Part shown: piece after piece, positions 30,790-38,813 of the stretch
Layout: every line of letters starts with the position of its first letter
Numbering within the stretch: the first letter of the stretch is position 1
From: an uncultured Oscillospiraceae bacterium
Lineage (GTDB): Bacteria > Bacillota > Clostridia > Oscillospirales > Oscillospiraceae
DNA: 42,063 nucleotides
Direction: 5' to 3'
Assembly (NCBI GenBank): GCA_947627285.1
Contig: CANQVL010000022.1
Location: 1 to 42,063 of the forward strand
The notes under the pieces: model-generated
Databases searched by the model: none
Told to the model about the DNA's origin: nothing
Seen by the model: the letters and a program-made list of their open reading frames with translations, nothing else
Position numbers and translations under genes: made by a program

Positions 30790-30802
30790 TTTCTGGCGTG
30801 GC

Positions 30803-30855
30803 GGTCGGTCGAGAGCAGAGGCCGGCTGCGTAAGCCGGTCGAGTGTAAACCGACC
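30803..30855 (+). promoter_or_regulatory. Intergenic RNA hairpin between permease and binding-protein genes
   Basis: Outer stem GGTCGGT/ACCGACC (30803-30809 and 30849-30855) around inner GCCGGCT-GCGTA-AGCCGGT; GGTCGAG also occurs twice. No T tract, so probably an mRNA processing or stability element that raises binding-protein output relative to the permeases. Remaining bases to 30929 are A/T-rich and end in a strong AGGAGG. Confidence 0.5.
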
Positions 30856-30929
30856 ACGGAAAAGCCTTTAATTATTTGTGATCCGTCCGGCGTCCGCCGG
30901 AGGAATATAAAAATTTTAGGAGGATCTTT

Positions 30930-33191
30930 ATGAAAAAGTTCAGAGCCATAATCGCTGTTGTGCTCGCTCTCGTGCTTGTGGTCGCGGTAGCCGCGTCCTG
31001 CAACAAGATCGAGATCCCCGACAATAATCAGGGCGATCAGGACAACACTAACACCAACACGAACAACAACAATCAGAACAACAACAACCAGAACGACAAC
31101 CAGAACCAGAACGACAACCAGGGCTCCGGCGACGACGGCAACGGCGGCGCTGAGGCCGACCCCACCGCCATCAACCACGTCTATGAGAACCCCGACCTTC
31201 CCTACGCGGAGGGCACCGAGATCCGCATGGCTGTCGGCTACAACAGCAAGCAGACCGGTCTTCTCTTCGACGCCGATATCGCCGAAGCTGGCGTCACCCT
31301 GGCTGACGGCGTGACCTATCACACCGGCGATTTGAAGCCCACTTGGGTGGAGATGCAGAACCGCCTCCACATCAAGTTCGACGGCTCCATGTACACCGGT
31401 CAGAGCGCGGAGAAAGAGTTCAAAAACTGGGTGAACCAGCTTGGCCTGGTGGACATGGTATCCGGCACCGTCGAGCTCCTCTCCGAGAACGGCGTGGCGG
31501 GCAAGCTCGTGAACATCGGCGAGTACCTGGACAAGATGCCCAACTTCAAGGCGTATCTTGACGCCAACCCCATCGTCCGCATGGCTATCGTCAGCGACAC
31601 CGACACCGGCGCCATCTACGTCAGCCCCTACTTCGACGGCGTGAGCGACATCGAGCGTATGCCCCTTATGCGCGTTGACTGGGTACAGAAGCTTCTTGAC
31701 GGCGAGGGCCCCTTTACCGCTGACGCCTGCGGCACCACCGCCACTCCCGCGTGGACGCCCTACATGCCCACCACCGGCAGCTACACCATCGACGTTGTGA
31801 AGCCCGACGGCTCCGGCGTTGAGCAGGTGACCAAGAACTATGACGCCGCCGGCAACATCATCGAAAAGATGAACGCCGCCGGCTCCATGAGCGGCGTTGA
31901 CGCCGTGAACATGCTCCGCGACTACATAGATACCGCGTACGACAGATATTACGGCGACACCCGTTCCAACCTCTTTATCGGTCAGAACGCCGCCTGGGAC
32001 GCCGACGAGCTGGTGGCGCTCCTGCGCTGCGTGGTCGCCAACGCCCAGACCCTCAACGGCACCGACACTGTGGGCGGCATAGTCTGCCGTGAGAACAACA
32101 ACAACCAGCGCCGCATCGATATGTTCCGCTTTGCCGGCACCCTTCTGGGCGTCCGCGGACTTGAGTCCCGCAAGGATTACCTCTATGTGGGCAGCGACGG
32201 CGCCATGCACGACGCCCGCCTTGAGGTAGACACCTACAAGGCGATGGAGAGGATGAACACCCTTGTCAAGGAGGGGCTCATCGGTGAGGACTTCGTGAAC
32301 AAGGCCGATCCCCAGGTCAAAGACCTGCTTGCCAAGGACTCCGCCTTCATGCACTATGACTACAACCAGACCCAGACCATTTACAACGCCACCGTTCTTG
32401 ACGAGGGCGAGAAGTACATGGCGGTCATGGTCCCCGTTGCCCGTTGGGACGACGGCACCGGCGAGAAGCTCATGCGGTTCACCGAGTCCTGGCGCTCCGT
32501 CAAGACAGACGGCTGGGGCATCTCCGTTGAGGGTATCAACGGCGACCAGGATAAGCTGAACGCCTGCCTCGCACTCATCGACTACGCCTACACCATGGAC
32601 GGCCAGATCCTTCTCTCTTACGGCCCCGACGCATTCGTGAAGATGGCTGACGAGAACCACTATGAGATGTTCGACTTCAACGGCGAGCAGTGGCCCGTCA
32701 TCTCCGACGCCTCCGCCGAGGACCTGTGGGAGTTCACCAACGGCAACTACACCGACTACGCCCGTAAGTACATCGGCTCCACCCTGAGCTTCCTCAAGAG
32801 CCAGTCCTTTGAGTATCAGTGCACTCATGAGGTGGGCAAGGAGGGCGCCGGGTACATCTCCAGGGCCATTGCCCTCGGCACCATCAAGCACCCCGAGAAC
32901 GCCATTACGGATAACCCCTGGTACACCAACGTTCCCACCCTGCTGCCTCTCACCGAGCAGGAGAACTCCCTCGCCAAGAGCTACACCGAGCTCAACGACA
33001 ACTTCAGCCAGAAGAAGGGCGAGGACAACATCCTCATCCAGCAGATCGTTTCCGGCTACACCGATTCCACCCGCACCAGCGCCGAGGCGACGGTTGATAC
33101 CGTTTTGAACGCCTGGAGCGGCAAGCAGTGGCTCAGCATCCAGCAGACCGGCTGGGAGAGGGCCCTGGAGTATTACAACAGCATTAAGTAA
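30930..33191 (+). CDS. Extracellular solute-binding lipoprotein of the ABC system
   Basis: 753 residues, larger than most LplA-type binding proteins (500-560). Signal peptide of KKFRAIIAV then a Leu/Val core, lipobox VAASC with lipidated Cys24. Residues 30-75 are almost only Asn, Gln, Asp, Thr and Gly, a flexible tether from the membrane. The binding domain follows. It has the family's general pattern (VDWVQKLLDG, then WGISVEGINGD, and a C-terminal WLSIQQTGWERALEYY) but I cannot match a closer subfamily. AGGAGG 8 bp upstream. It should deliver the sugar ligand to the LplB/LplC-type permeases just upstream. Confidence 0.88.
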   Translation: MKKFRAIIAVVLALVLVVAVAASCNKIEIPDNNQGDQDNTNTNTNNNNQNNNNQNDNQNQNDNQGSGDDGNGGAEADPTAINHVYENPDLPYAEGTEIRMAVGYNSKQTGLLFDADIAEAGVTLADGVTYHTGDLKPTWVEMQNRLHIKFDGSMYTGQSAEKEFKNWVNQLGLVDMVSGTVELLSENGVAGKLVNIGEYLDKMPNFKAYLDANPIVRMAIVSDTDTGAIYVSPYFDGVSDIERMPLMRVDWVQKLLDGEGPFTADACGTTATPAWTPYMPTTGSYTIDVVKPDGSGVEQVTKNYDAAGNIIEKMNAAGSMSGVDAVNMLRDYIDTAYDRYYGDTRSNLFIGQNAAWDADELVALLRCVVANAQTLNGTDTVGGIVCRENNNNQRRIDMFRFAGTLLGVRGLESRKDYLYVGSDGAMHDARLEVDTYKAMERMNTLVKEGLIGEDFVNKADPQVKDLLAKDSAFMHYDYNQTQTIYNATVLDEGEKYMAVMVPVARWDDGTGEKLMRFTESWRSVKTDGWGISVEGINGDQDKLNACLALIDYAYTMDGQILLSYGPDAFVKMADENHYEMFDFNGEQWPVISDASAEDLWEFTNGNYTDYARKYIGSTLSFLKSQSFEYQCTHEVGKEGAGYISRAIALGTIKHPENAITDNPWYTNVPTLLPLTEQENSLAKSYTELNDNFSQKKGEDNILIQQIVSGYTDSTRTSAEATVDTVLNAWSGKQWLSIQQTGWERALEYYNSIK

Positions 33192-33326
33192 ACCCACCCG
33201 ATTGACCCCACGCGAAATTTTTGAGACGACCCCCGGCGAAAGCTTTGGGGAAGTCAAAACGGATGCGCCGCACATTCCCGGAAGCTCCGGCTCCCGGGGC
33301 GGCGGCATCCCTGAGAGGAGGTCGTC

Positions 33327-33938
33327 ATGTACAAAACTCAGTTAAAAATCCAAAAATTCACCTGTCTGGCGGCTATCATTATCAGCGCGTTGGTGTTCGT
33401 CTACGCGCTGGGGATCATGACAGATATCTATGACAGCCTTTACCAGGCGGTGACCATCAAGACCGAGGCGGGTACGGGCAACAAATACGCCTCCGGCGAG
33501 AAGGTGGGAGGCGCCACCATTTACATGGATATGCAGGACTTCAACCAAAAGCTTCTCATAGGGAGCATTGTGATGATAGTTCTGGGCGCGTTCCTCTTTG
33601 TCACCAATACAAGCACCCGCAGGCGCTACTACATCACAAACTACATCGCCATTGGGCTCTACTCCGTGGTGGGGCTGGCCCTGACGGTTTACAGCCACAT
33701 TCAGATCCAGGCGTTCAGGACGCAGTTCCTCACCACCGTGGATTTTGAGGGGCTGAAGGAGTTTTCGGACATGTGGGGCACGCTGTACACCGAGTCAACA
33801 TTTGCCTTTGACATCCACTATCTGGTGTTCGGGCTGTTGGTGCTGGTCATTGCCGCCCTCATCGCCAATGTGGTGTGGAAGCTGAAGCTCGTGAGCGAGG
33901 AGAAGGCTCTCCTTGCCGGAAAGGGGGCAAAAGCATGA
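33327..33938 (+). CDS. Unassigned four-helix membrane protein
   Basis: 203 residues, AGAGGAGG upstream. Helix 1 FTCLAAIIISALVFVYALGI, then an outside loop of about 45 residues that could contact the binding protein, helix 2 KLLIGSIVMIVLGAFLF, helix 3 YIAIGLYSVVGLALTVYS, another outside loop, and helix 4 YLVFGLLVLVIAALIANVVW. No family recognised. Translationally coupled to the next gene (ATGA overlap) and in one direction with the whole transport operon. Confidence 0.8.
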   Translation: MYKTQLKIQKFTCLAAIIISALVFVYALGIMTDIYDSLYQAVTIKTEAGTGNKYASGEKVGGATIYMDMQDFNQKLLIGSIVMIVLGAFLFVTNTSTRRRYYITNYIAIGLYSVVGLALTVYSHIQIQAFRTQFLTTVDFEGLKEFSDMWGTLYTESTFAFDIHYLVFGLLVLVIAALIANVVWKLKLVSEEKALLAGKGAKA

Positions 33939-34432
33939 GCATGTCCAACGAGGACCGTCTCATCAAAAGAGACAGGATGAGGTACATCAAAAATAAGCCC
34001 TCAGCCAATCTTGCCTACCTTGCCATACTTCTGGACGTCATCTACTTTGTGAGCATCTACCAGTCCGACGTGGAGACCTGGTATTACAGGTGGATAATCG
34101 GCGTTTCCATAGTTTACAACCTGATATTCATGCTGGCGGCGTTTTTGAGCTCCGAGGGCGTGAAGAATTATCAGAAGAATTACACCTACATCGAGCTGGC
34201 GCTGGGAGTTATACAGTTCGTCAGGATATTTATTCTCCCTGTACCCGCCCACAACGCCACGCTCACCGTGGGGGATGTGACCATTCAGGTCATGCACTCG
34301 GCGCAGTTCACGCTGTGCGTGGTGTGCCTCATAGCCTCGGGCGTGTGCCTCATAGCCTCGGGCGTAATAAACTACATCAAGTGCAATGAGCTTGCCGCTC
34401 ATATGAAGACCCTTGAAAACCAGAACGCGTAA
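33935..34432 (+). CDS. Unassigned membrane protein with an internal 7-residue duplication
   Basis: 165 residues. Start at the ATGA overlap with the previous stop, GGGGG upstream. A basic cytoplasmic head (RLIKRDRMRYIKNK) is followed by four helices. The fourth contains a perfect tandem repeat of VCLIASG caused by a 21-bp DNA duplication. Outside loop near residues 100-120 (PVPAHNATLTVGDV). I recognise no family. It lies directly before the first ATPase gene (12 bp), a place where permease or coupling subunits are common. Confidence 0.75.
   Translation: MSMSNEDRLIKRDRMRYIKNKPSANLAYLAILLDVIYFVSIYQSDVETWYYRWIIGVSIVYNLIFMLAAFLSSEGVKNYQKNYTYIELALGVIQFVRIFILPVPAHNATLTVGDVTIQVMHSAQFTLCVVCLIASGVCLIASGVINYIKCNELAAHMKTLENQNA
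34322..34363 (+). repeat. Perfect 21-bp tandem duplication
   Basis: Two identical 21-base units, 34322-34342 and 34343-34363, in frame, adding seven residues (VCLIASG) to the last helix of the membrane protein. No base has diverged, so the event is recent or unstable. Confidence 0.95.
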
Positions 34433-34444
34433 GGAGATGAAGAC

Positions 34445-35518
34445 ATGGCTACGCTGAGCTTACAGCATATCGACAAGATATATGACAACAACGTGCAAGC
34501 CGTCTTTGACTTCAATCTGGACGTAAAGGATGGCGAGCTCATAGTTCTGGTCGGTCCCTCCGGTTGCGGAAAATCCACCACGCTCCGCATGGTGGCAGGG
34601 CTTGAGGACATCTCCAACGGCCACCTTTTCCTGGACGGAAAGGACATCACCCAGACGCCTGCCAAGGACAGGGACATGGCGATGGTCTTCCAGAGCTACG
34701 CCCTGTACGGGCACATGACAATTTATGAGAACATGGCGTTCTCGCTGACTCTCCGCAAGGAGAATCCCAACGTTATCCACAAGAAGGTGCTGGCAGCCGC
34801 CGAGGTCCTGGGACTTACGAGCCAGCTCAATAAAAAGCCCGCGCAGCTCTCCGGCGGACAGCGGCAGCGCGTGGCGATGGGGCGGTCCATCGTCAGGAAC
34901 CCCAAGGTGTTCCTTTTCGACGAGCCCCTCTCGAACCTGGACGCCAAGCTCCGCGGAGCGACGCGGCGCGAGATACTGCTCCTGCACAAGAGGCTCCAGG
35001 CGACCATGCTTTACGTCACCCACGACCAGACCGAGGCGCTGACCCTTGCCGACCGGATCGTGTGTATGTCCATGGGACACGTACAGCAGGTGGGCACGCC
35101 GCTCGAGCTTTACGATTCGCCCAACAACGTGTTCGTGGCGAGCTTCATCGGGCTCCCGCCCATGAACTTCTACGACGTGAAGGTGGTGGGCGGCGAGCTC
35201 CAGGGCAACGGCTTCAAGGTGGCGCTCACCGCCGAGGAGAAGGCGACGCTTGCCGGATACGAGGGCAAGGAGATCACCCTGGGCGTCCGCCCGGAGAACT
35301 TCACCGAGGGCAGCGACATCAAGGTGACGGTCACCAACAACGAAAACCTTGGAATGAACACCCTGGTTTACGGCTCCGTCGGCAACACGGGCGTGAAGGT
35401 CACCGCCAAGCTCAAGGGGTGGAAAAACTACAAGGTGGGGGACACCGCGTCCTTCTCCGTCACGAGAAAGCACTTCTTCGACAAGGAGACCACCAACGCC
35501 ATAAGGGGAGGTAAGTGA
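34445..35518 (+). CDS. Sugar ABC ATPase 1 (UgpC/MsmK/MalK-type)
   Basis: 357 residues. Walker A GPSGCGKST (37-45), Q-loop VFQSYALYGHMT, signature LSGGQRQR (135-142), Walker B VFLFDEPLSNLD with Glu160, switch His in YVTHDQTEA. A C-terminal TOBE/OB regulatory domain follows, shorter than in E. coli MalK. It powers import through the LplB/LplC-type channel. A second, different ATPase is encoded 3.3 kb downstream in the same operon. Start by AAGGAG upstream. Differs from ATPase 2 in KLRGATRREILLLHKRLQATMLY, so the copies are old paralogues. Confidence 0.93.
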   Translation: MATLSLQHIDKIYDNNVQAVFDFNLDVKDGELIVLVGPSGCGKSTTLRMVAGLEDISNGHLFLDGKDITQTPAKDRDMAMVFQSYALYGHMTIYENMAFSLTLRKENPNVIHKKVLAAAEVLGLTSQLNKKPAQLSGGQRQRVAMGRSIVRNPKVFLFDEPLSNLDAKLRGATRREILLLHKRLQATMLYVTHDQTEALTLADRIVCMSMGHVQQVGTPLELYDSPNNVFVASFIGLPPMNFYDVKVVGGELQGNGFKVALTAEEKATLAGYEGKEITLGVRPENFTEGSDIKVTVTNNENLGMNTLVYGSVGNTGVKVTAKLKGWKNYKVGDTASFSVTRKHFFDKETTNAIRGGK

Positions 35519-35520
35519 TC

Positions 35521-36474
35521 ATGACTAACAAGAAGGTTAAGATCGGCTGCATCGTTATGGCAGTGCTGCTTGTCGTCAGTGTCGTGGGACTTTTCCTGCC
35601 CTTCTCGGGACTTCTGGGTATTGACCTGTCCGCCGCGCAGTTCATGCAGTGGGCGGTGCAGGAGTACAGCATAGGCGGACTTTTCGCCGTGCCCATCGTG
35701 TACGTCACCATCGCGGTGCTGGTGCTCATAGCGGCGCTGGCGCTGGCTGTGGCGGGGATCGTCACCGGTAAGGGTGCCCTCCAGAACGTGAGCGGGCTTT
35801 GCGCGCTGGTCCTGGCGGTGGTCATGCTCGTGTGCAGGGGCAGCTTCACGGGCACTGACGGCGTTCTGGCGGGCTTTTGGGTCATATTTGCCGGCGCTCT
35901 GGCATCGTTTGTGTGCCTGTTGCTGTGCAAGATGGACCTGAAGGAGGTCTGCCGCAAGTTCATGGTCTCCATAAAGCGCAGGCCCCAGCTCATACCGCTG
36001 TGCGCCTTCGTGGTGACCTTCATCTTCTACTCTCTGAATCTGACAGCGGTTTCCAACACCACGGCAAAGATCCAGGCCACCGGAATGGGGCTGGCGGGCT
36101 TTGCCACCATGCTCCTGTCGATTTTGAGCATGGTGTGCTGTCTCAACGCCTTCCCGTACCGGAAAAAGCCCAATATCCCCATGGTGGTGCTTCTGTTCGT
36201 CATGGCGGGGATAGTGATATTCTCCGACGTATACTACTCCAACCTTGTGATCAAGGCAATCAACAACAGCCCGGACGCCGCGAAAATGCTGAGGGACACC
36301 CCGTCCATCATAGTGGCATACAATATGCTCCAGACGCACGTGGTGCTCCTTATTGTGAGCGTGGTGCTGACGGTGCTTCTGCCCGTTTACTCAAAGCTTT
36401 TGAAGAAGGTGAAGACCTCCGTTGAGGTCGAGGGCAACGGCGACATGAAGGCCATCGACATTTCGGGCGAATAA
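35521..36474 (+). CDS. Unassigned polytopic membrane protein
   Basis: 317 residues; ATG chosen 9 bp after GGGGAGG, a GTG 6 bp upstream is too close. About eight hydrophobic helices in pairs: VKIGCIVMAVLLVVSVVGLF, IAVLVLIAALALAVAGIV and so on. The middle (FMVSIKRRPQLIPLCAFVVTF) is a basic loop. C-terminus acidic and cytoplasmic. No ATPase, permease EAA loop or transporter motif recognised. Starts 2 bp after ATPase 1, so expressed with it. Perhaps a coupling or accessory membrane subunit. Confidence 0.8.
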   Translation: MTNKKVKIGCIVMAVLLVVSVVGLFLPFSGLLGIDLSAAQFMQWAVQEYSIGGLFAVPIVYVTIAVLVLIAALALAVAGIVTGKGALQNVSGLCALVLAVVMLVCRGSFTGTDGVLAGFWVIFAGALASFVCLLLCKMDLKEVCRKFMVSIKRRPQLIPLCAFVVTFIFYSLNLTAVSNTTAKIQATGMGLAGFATMLLSILSMVCCLNAFPYRKKPNIPMVVLLFVMAGIVIFSDVYYSNLVIKAINNSPDAAKMLRDTPSIIVAYNMLQTHVVLLIVSVVLTVLLPVYSKLLKKVKTSVEVEGNGDMKAIDISGE

Positions 36475-36489
36475 GCTTACGCCGATGTG

Positions 36490-36519
36490 GATCGGGAGGT
36501 ACGTAAGCGCCTCCCGATC
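36490..36519 (+). promoter_or_regulatory. Intergenic hairpin with loop complementary to upstream bases
   Basis: GATCGGGAGG and CCTCCCGATC form a perfect 10-bp stem. The loop contains CGTAAGC (36502-36508), complementary to GCTTACG (36475-36481) just upstream, so a pseudoknot or switch between two folds is possible. It ends 17 bp before the next start codon, near its ribosome site GAGGA. Confidence 0.5.
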
Positions 36520-36536
36520 GGCAAAGAGGAACATCA

Positions 36537-37175
36537 ATGAGCAAAAAGAACAAGAGGAAAGACCCGCACGACGATATACTCAAGCAGGCGGACTACTACA
36601 AGCTTAATACCAAGGCCGTGGACGACCTGGTAAACGCCAACGAGGAAAATTCACCGCCGGTATCGGAGAAGGAGCTGCGGAAGTACCGCTCAGGTCCCAA
36701 GATAAAGCTTGCGGAGTGGGTGGTATTCTGCCTCATAAAGTGGTGGTTCGCCGCGGCGTGCTGCTTCTTCTTCATGTGGGGACTGGGAAATTACGTCGCC
36801 GACCAGCTGGACCTGCTTTTTGTCACGTCCATCGGGCTGGGGATGGTGACGGACATTCTCACCAACAACGCCCTTCGGTTTTTCGAGCGGTCCGATAAAT
36901 CGGCGGATAAGTGGATAATGTGCTCAAAGCGCAAGAGCTTCGCCACCTTCCCGCTGAATATCCTCTACGCGATCGTGCTGATGTTCCTGGTATTCATGAC
37001 GTACAACGTGATAAATTTCGCAATCATCAGGATAGGCAACCTGACAGACGTATTGCCGCTGGGCGTTGAGCCCATAATGTTCGGGCTTTTCTATCTGGGG
37101 TGGGATCTGCTGTTTGTGGCGATGAGGAACACCCTGAAAAACGTCATCAGTGACGCGAGAAAGCCCAGCCATTGA
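36537..37175 (+). CDS. Unassigned membrane protein with charged N-terminus
   Basis: 212 residues, GAGGA 8 bp upstream. The first 65 residues are soluble and highly charged (KKNKRKDPHDDILKQADYY). Four helices follow: WVVFCLIKWWFAAACCFFFMWG, LLFVTSIGLGMVTDILTNN, ILYAIVLMFLVFMTYNVINF and VEPIMFGLFYLGWDLLFVAM. No known domain recognised. It is the fifth small membrane protein of the operon and is followed by the GH28 gene. Confidence 0.8.
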   Translation: MSKKNKRKDPHDDILKQADYYKLNTKAVDDLVNANEENSPPVSEKELRKYRSGPKIKLAEWVVFCLIKWWFAAACCFFFMWGLGNYVADQLDLLFVTSIGLGMVTDILTNNALRFFERSDKSADKWIMCSKRKSFATFPLNILYAIVLMFLVFMTYNVINFAIIRIGNLTDVLPLGVEPIMFGLFYLGWDLLFVAMRNTLKNVISDARKPSH

Positions 37176-37188
37176 GGAACGTGATATT

Positions 37189-38757
37189 ATGATCAAGATC
37201 CTTTACCGCGGCAGCACCTCCGCCTGCTTTGAGCTTCAGGGCACGGCGCCGCACTTCTCCAACGAGGAGTTTGAGGTACTTGTAAACGGCGAGGAGCGCT
37301 GCCGGTCCGCCACCAATGTCTTTTCCCTTTACGGGCTGACGCCCGAGACAAAATACAGCGTGGAGCTGCGGTTCGCCTCCGGCGCGAGCGAGAGCGCGGA
37401 GCTCACGACGGCGGGGGAGACCTGCTGTCTCAGCGTCCGGGATTTCGGCGCGGTGGGCGACGGGGTCCATGAGGACACCGCGTCAATACAGGCGGCGATA
37501 AATATGCTGCCCGAGGGCGGGAGGCTCTACTTCCCCGAGGGGACGTATCTCACGCTCCCGCTGTCGCTGAAAAGCCACGTCACACTGGAGATATCCCGCG
37601 GCGCGGTTATATTGGGCTCCACGGAGAGGGAGAGATATCCCATAATCACCGGCATCGCCCATGACGGCGTAACCGGCGGGGAGATACCCCTCGCCTCCTT
37701 TGAGGGGTTGGAGAGGCCCGCGTACCAGTCGCTTATCCAGGGCGCTTTTTGCGAGGACGTGGCGATCGTGGGACCGGGAGCCATAGACGGGAACGGGCAG
37801 AACGGCGACTGGTGGCAGGGCTTTGACAAATTCCCCGCGGCGCGTCCCAGGGTCCTGTTCCTGAACAGGTGCAAGCACATAACTCTCCACGGGGTCACGG
37901 TGAAGAACGGACCCACATGGCACATACACCCGTTCTTCTCCAAGGATGTCTCCGTTTTGGACTGCAGCGTCACGGCTCCAAAGGACAGCCCCAACACAGA
38001 CGGGTGCAATCCCGAGAGCTGTGACACGGTCAATATCATCGGCTGTAAGTTTTCGGTCGGTGACGACTGTATCGCCATCAAATCCGGCAAGCTGGAGATG
38101 GCCGTCAAGTACAGGGCCCCGGCGGATAAATACACCATCCGCAACTGCCTTATGGAGTTCGGTCACGGCGCCGTGACACTGGGCAGCGAGGCCTCCGGCG
38201 GCGTCACCAATCTTTCCGTCACCCAGTGCCTCTTCCGAGCCACCGACAGGGGACTTCGCATAAAGTCCCGCAGGGGCAGGGGGAAGGACAGCGTCATAAA
38301 CAACGTCCTCTTTGACAACATCAGGATGGACCGGGTTTTGACGCCGATAGTCATCAACCTGTGGTACAACTGCTGTGACCCGGACGCTCACGACGAGTAC
38401 GTCTGGAGCAGGGAGAAGCTGCCCGTTGACGACAGGACGCCCCACATGGGCTCCTTTGCCTTCCGCAACATGGAGTGTACCGGCGCCGAGGTCGCCGCCT
38501 GCTACATAGACGGGCTGACGGAATGTCCCATTGAGAGCGTAGAGCTGGAGAACATAAGCGTCTCCTTCTCCCCCGACGCCAGGCCCGGCAAGCCCGCAAT
38601 GCAGGAGTTCGCTCCCGACAGGTGCAGGCTGGGGCTGTATCTCGACAATGTGAGGAGAATAAGCGTTAAAAACGTGAGGCTCCGGGGGGTGGAGGGCGAG
38701 AAGCTCATAGCCGCCCACTGCGACAGCGTCGAGACAGAGGGATTTGATGAGGATTGA
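37189..38757 (+). CDS. Glycoside hydrolase family 28 (polygalacturonase family), cytoplasmic
   Basis: 522 residues; start MIKILYRGST after GAGGA. An N-terminal small beta domain (to about 80) is followed by a right-handed beta-helix. GH28 signature residues are present: NTDG (269-272), GDDC with the catalytic Asp pair (292-293), GHG (325-327) and RIK (357-359), with DFGAVGDGVHEDTASIQAAIN at the start of the helix. Family members hydrolyse alpha-1,4-galacturonan or rhamnogalacturonan, or release terminal galacturonate. No signal peptide, so it would act on sugar already imported. Linked to the ABC system. Confidence 0.92.
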   Translation: MIKILYRGSTSACFELQGTAPHFSNEEFEVLVNGEERCRSATNVFSLYGLTPETKYSVELRFASGASESAELTTAGETCCLSVRDFGAVGDGVHEDTASIQAAINMLPEGGRLYFPEGTYLTLPLSLKSHVTLEISRGAVILGSTERERYPIITGIAHDGVTGGEIPLASFEGLERPAYQSLIQGAFCEDVAIVGPGAIDGNGQNGDWWQGFDKFPAARPRVLFLNRCKHITLHGVTVKNGPTWHIHPFFSKDVSVLDCSVTAPKDSPNTDGCNPESCDTVNIIGCKFSVGDDCIAIKSGKLEMAVKYRAPADKYTIRNCLMEFGHGAVTLGSEASGGVTNLSVTQCLFRATDRGLRIKSRRGRGKDSVINNVLFDNIRMDRVLTPIVINLWYNCCDPDAHDEYVWSREKLPVDDRTPHMGSFAFRNMECTGAEVAACYIDGLTECPIESVELENISVSFSPDARPGKPAMQEFAPDRCRLGLYLDNVRRISVKNVRLRGVEGEKLIAAHCDSVETEGFDED

Positions 38758-38813
38758 GTCAAACCATTGTTTCCTGACCCCGCGGAAAAAATCATGTGTA
38801 AGGAGACAAATCT

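Noticed and set aside
30729-33308. Minus-strand open frame of 859 codons opposite the binding lipoprotein
   Set aside because: Val/Gly/His-rich shadow without start signals. The plus frame has a lipobox, tether and ribosome site.
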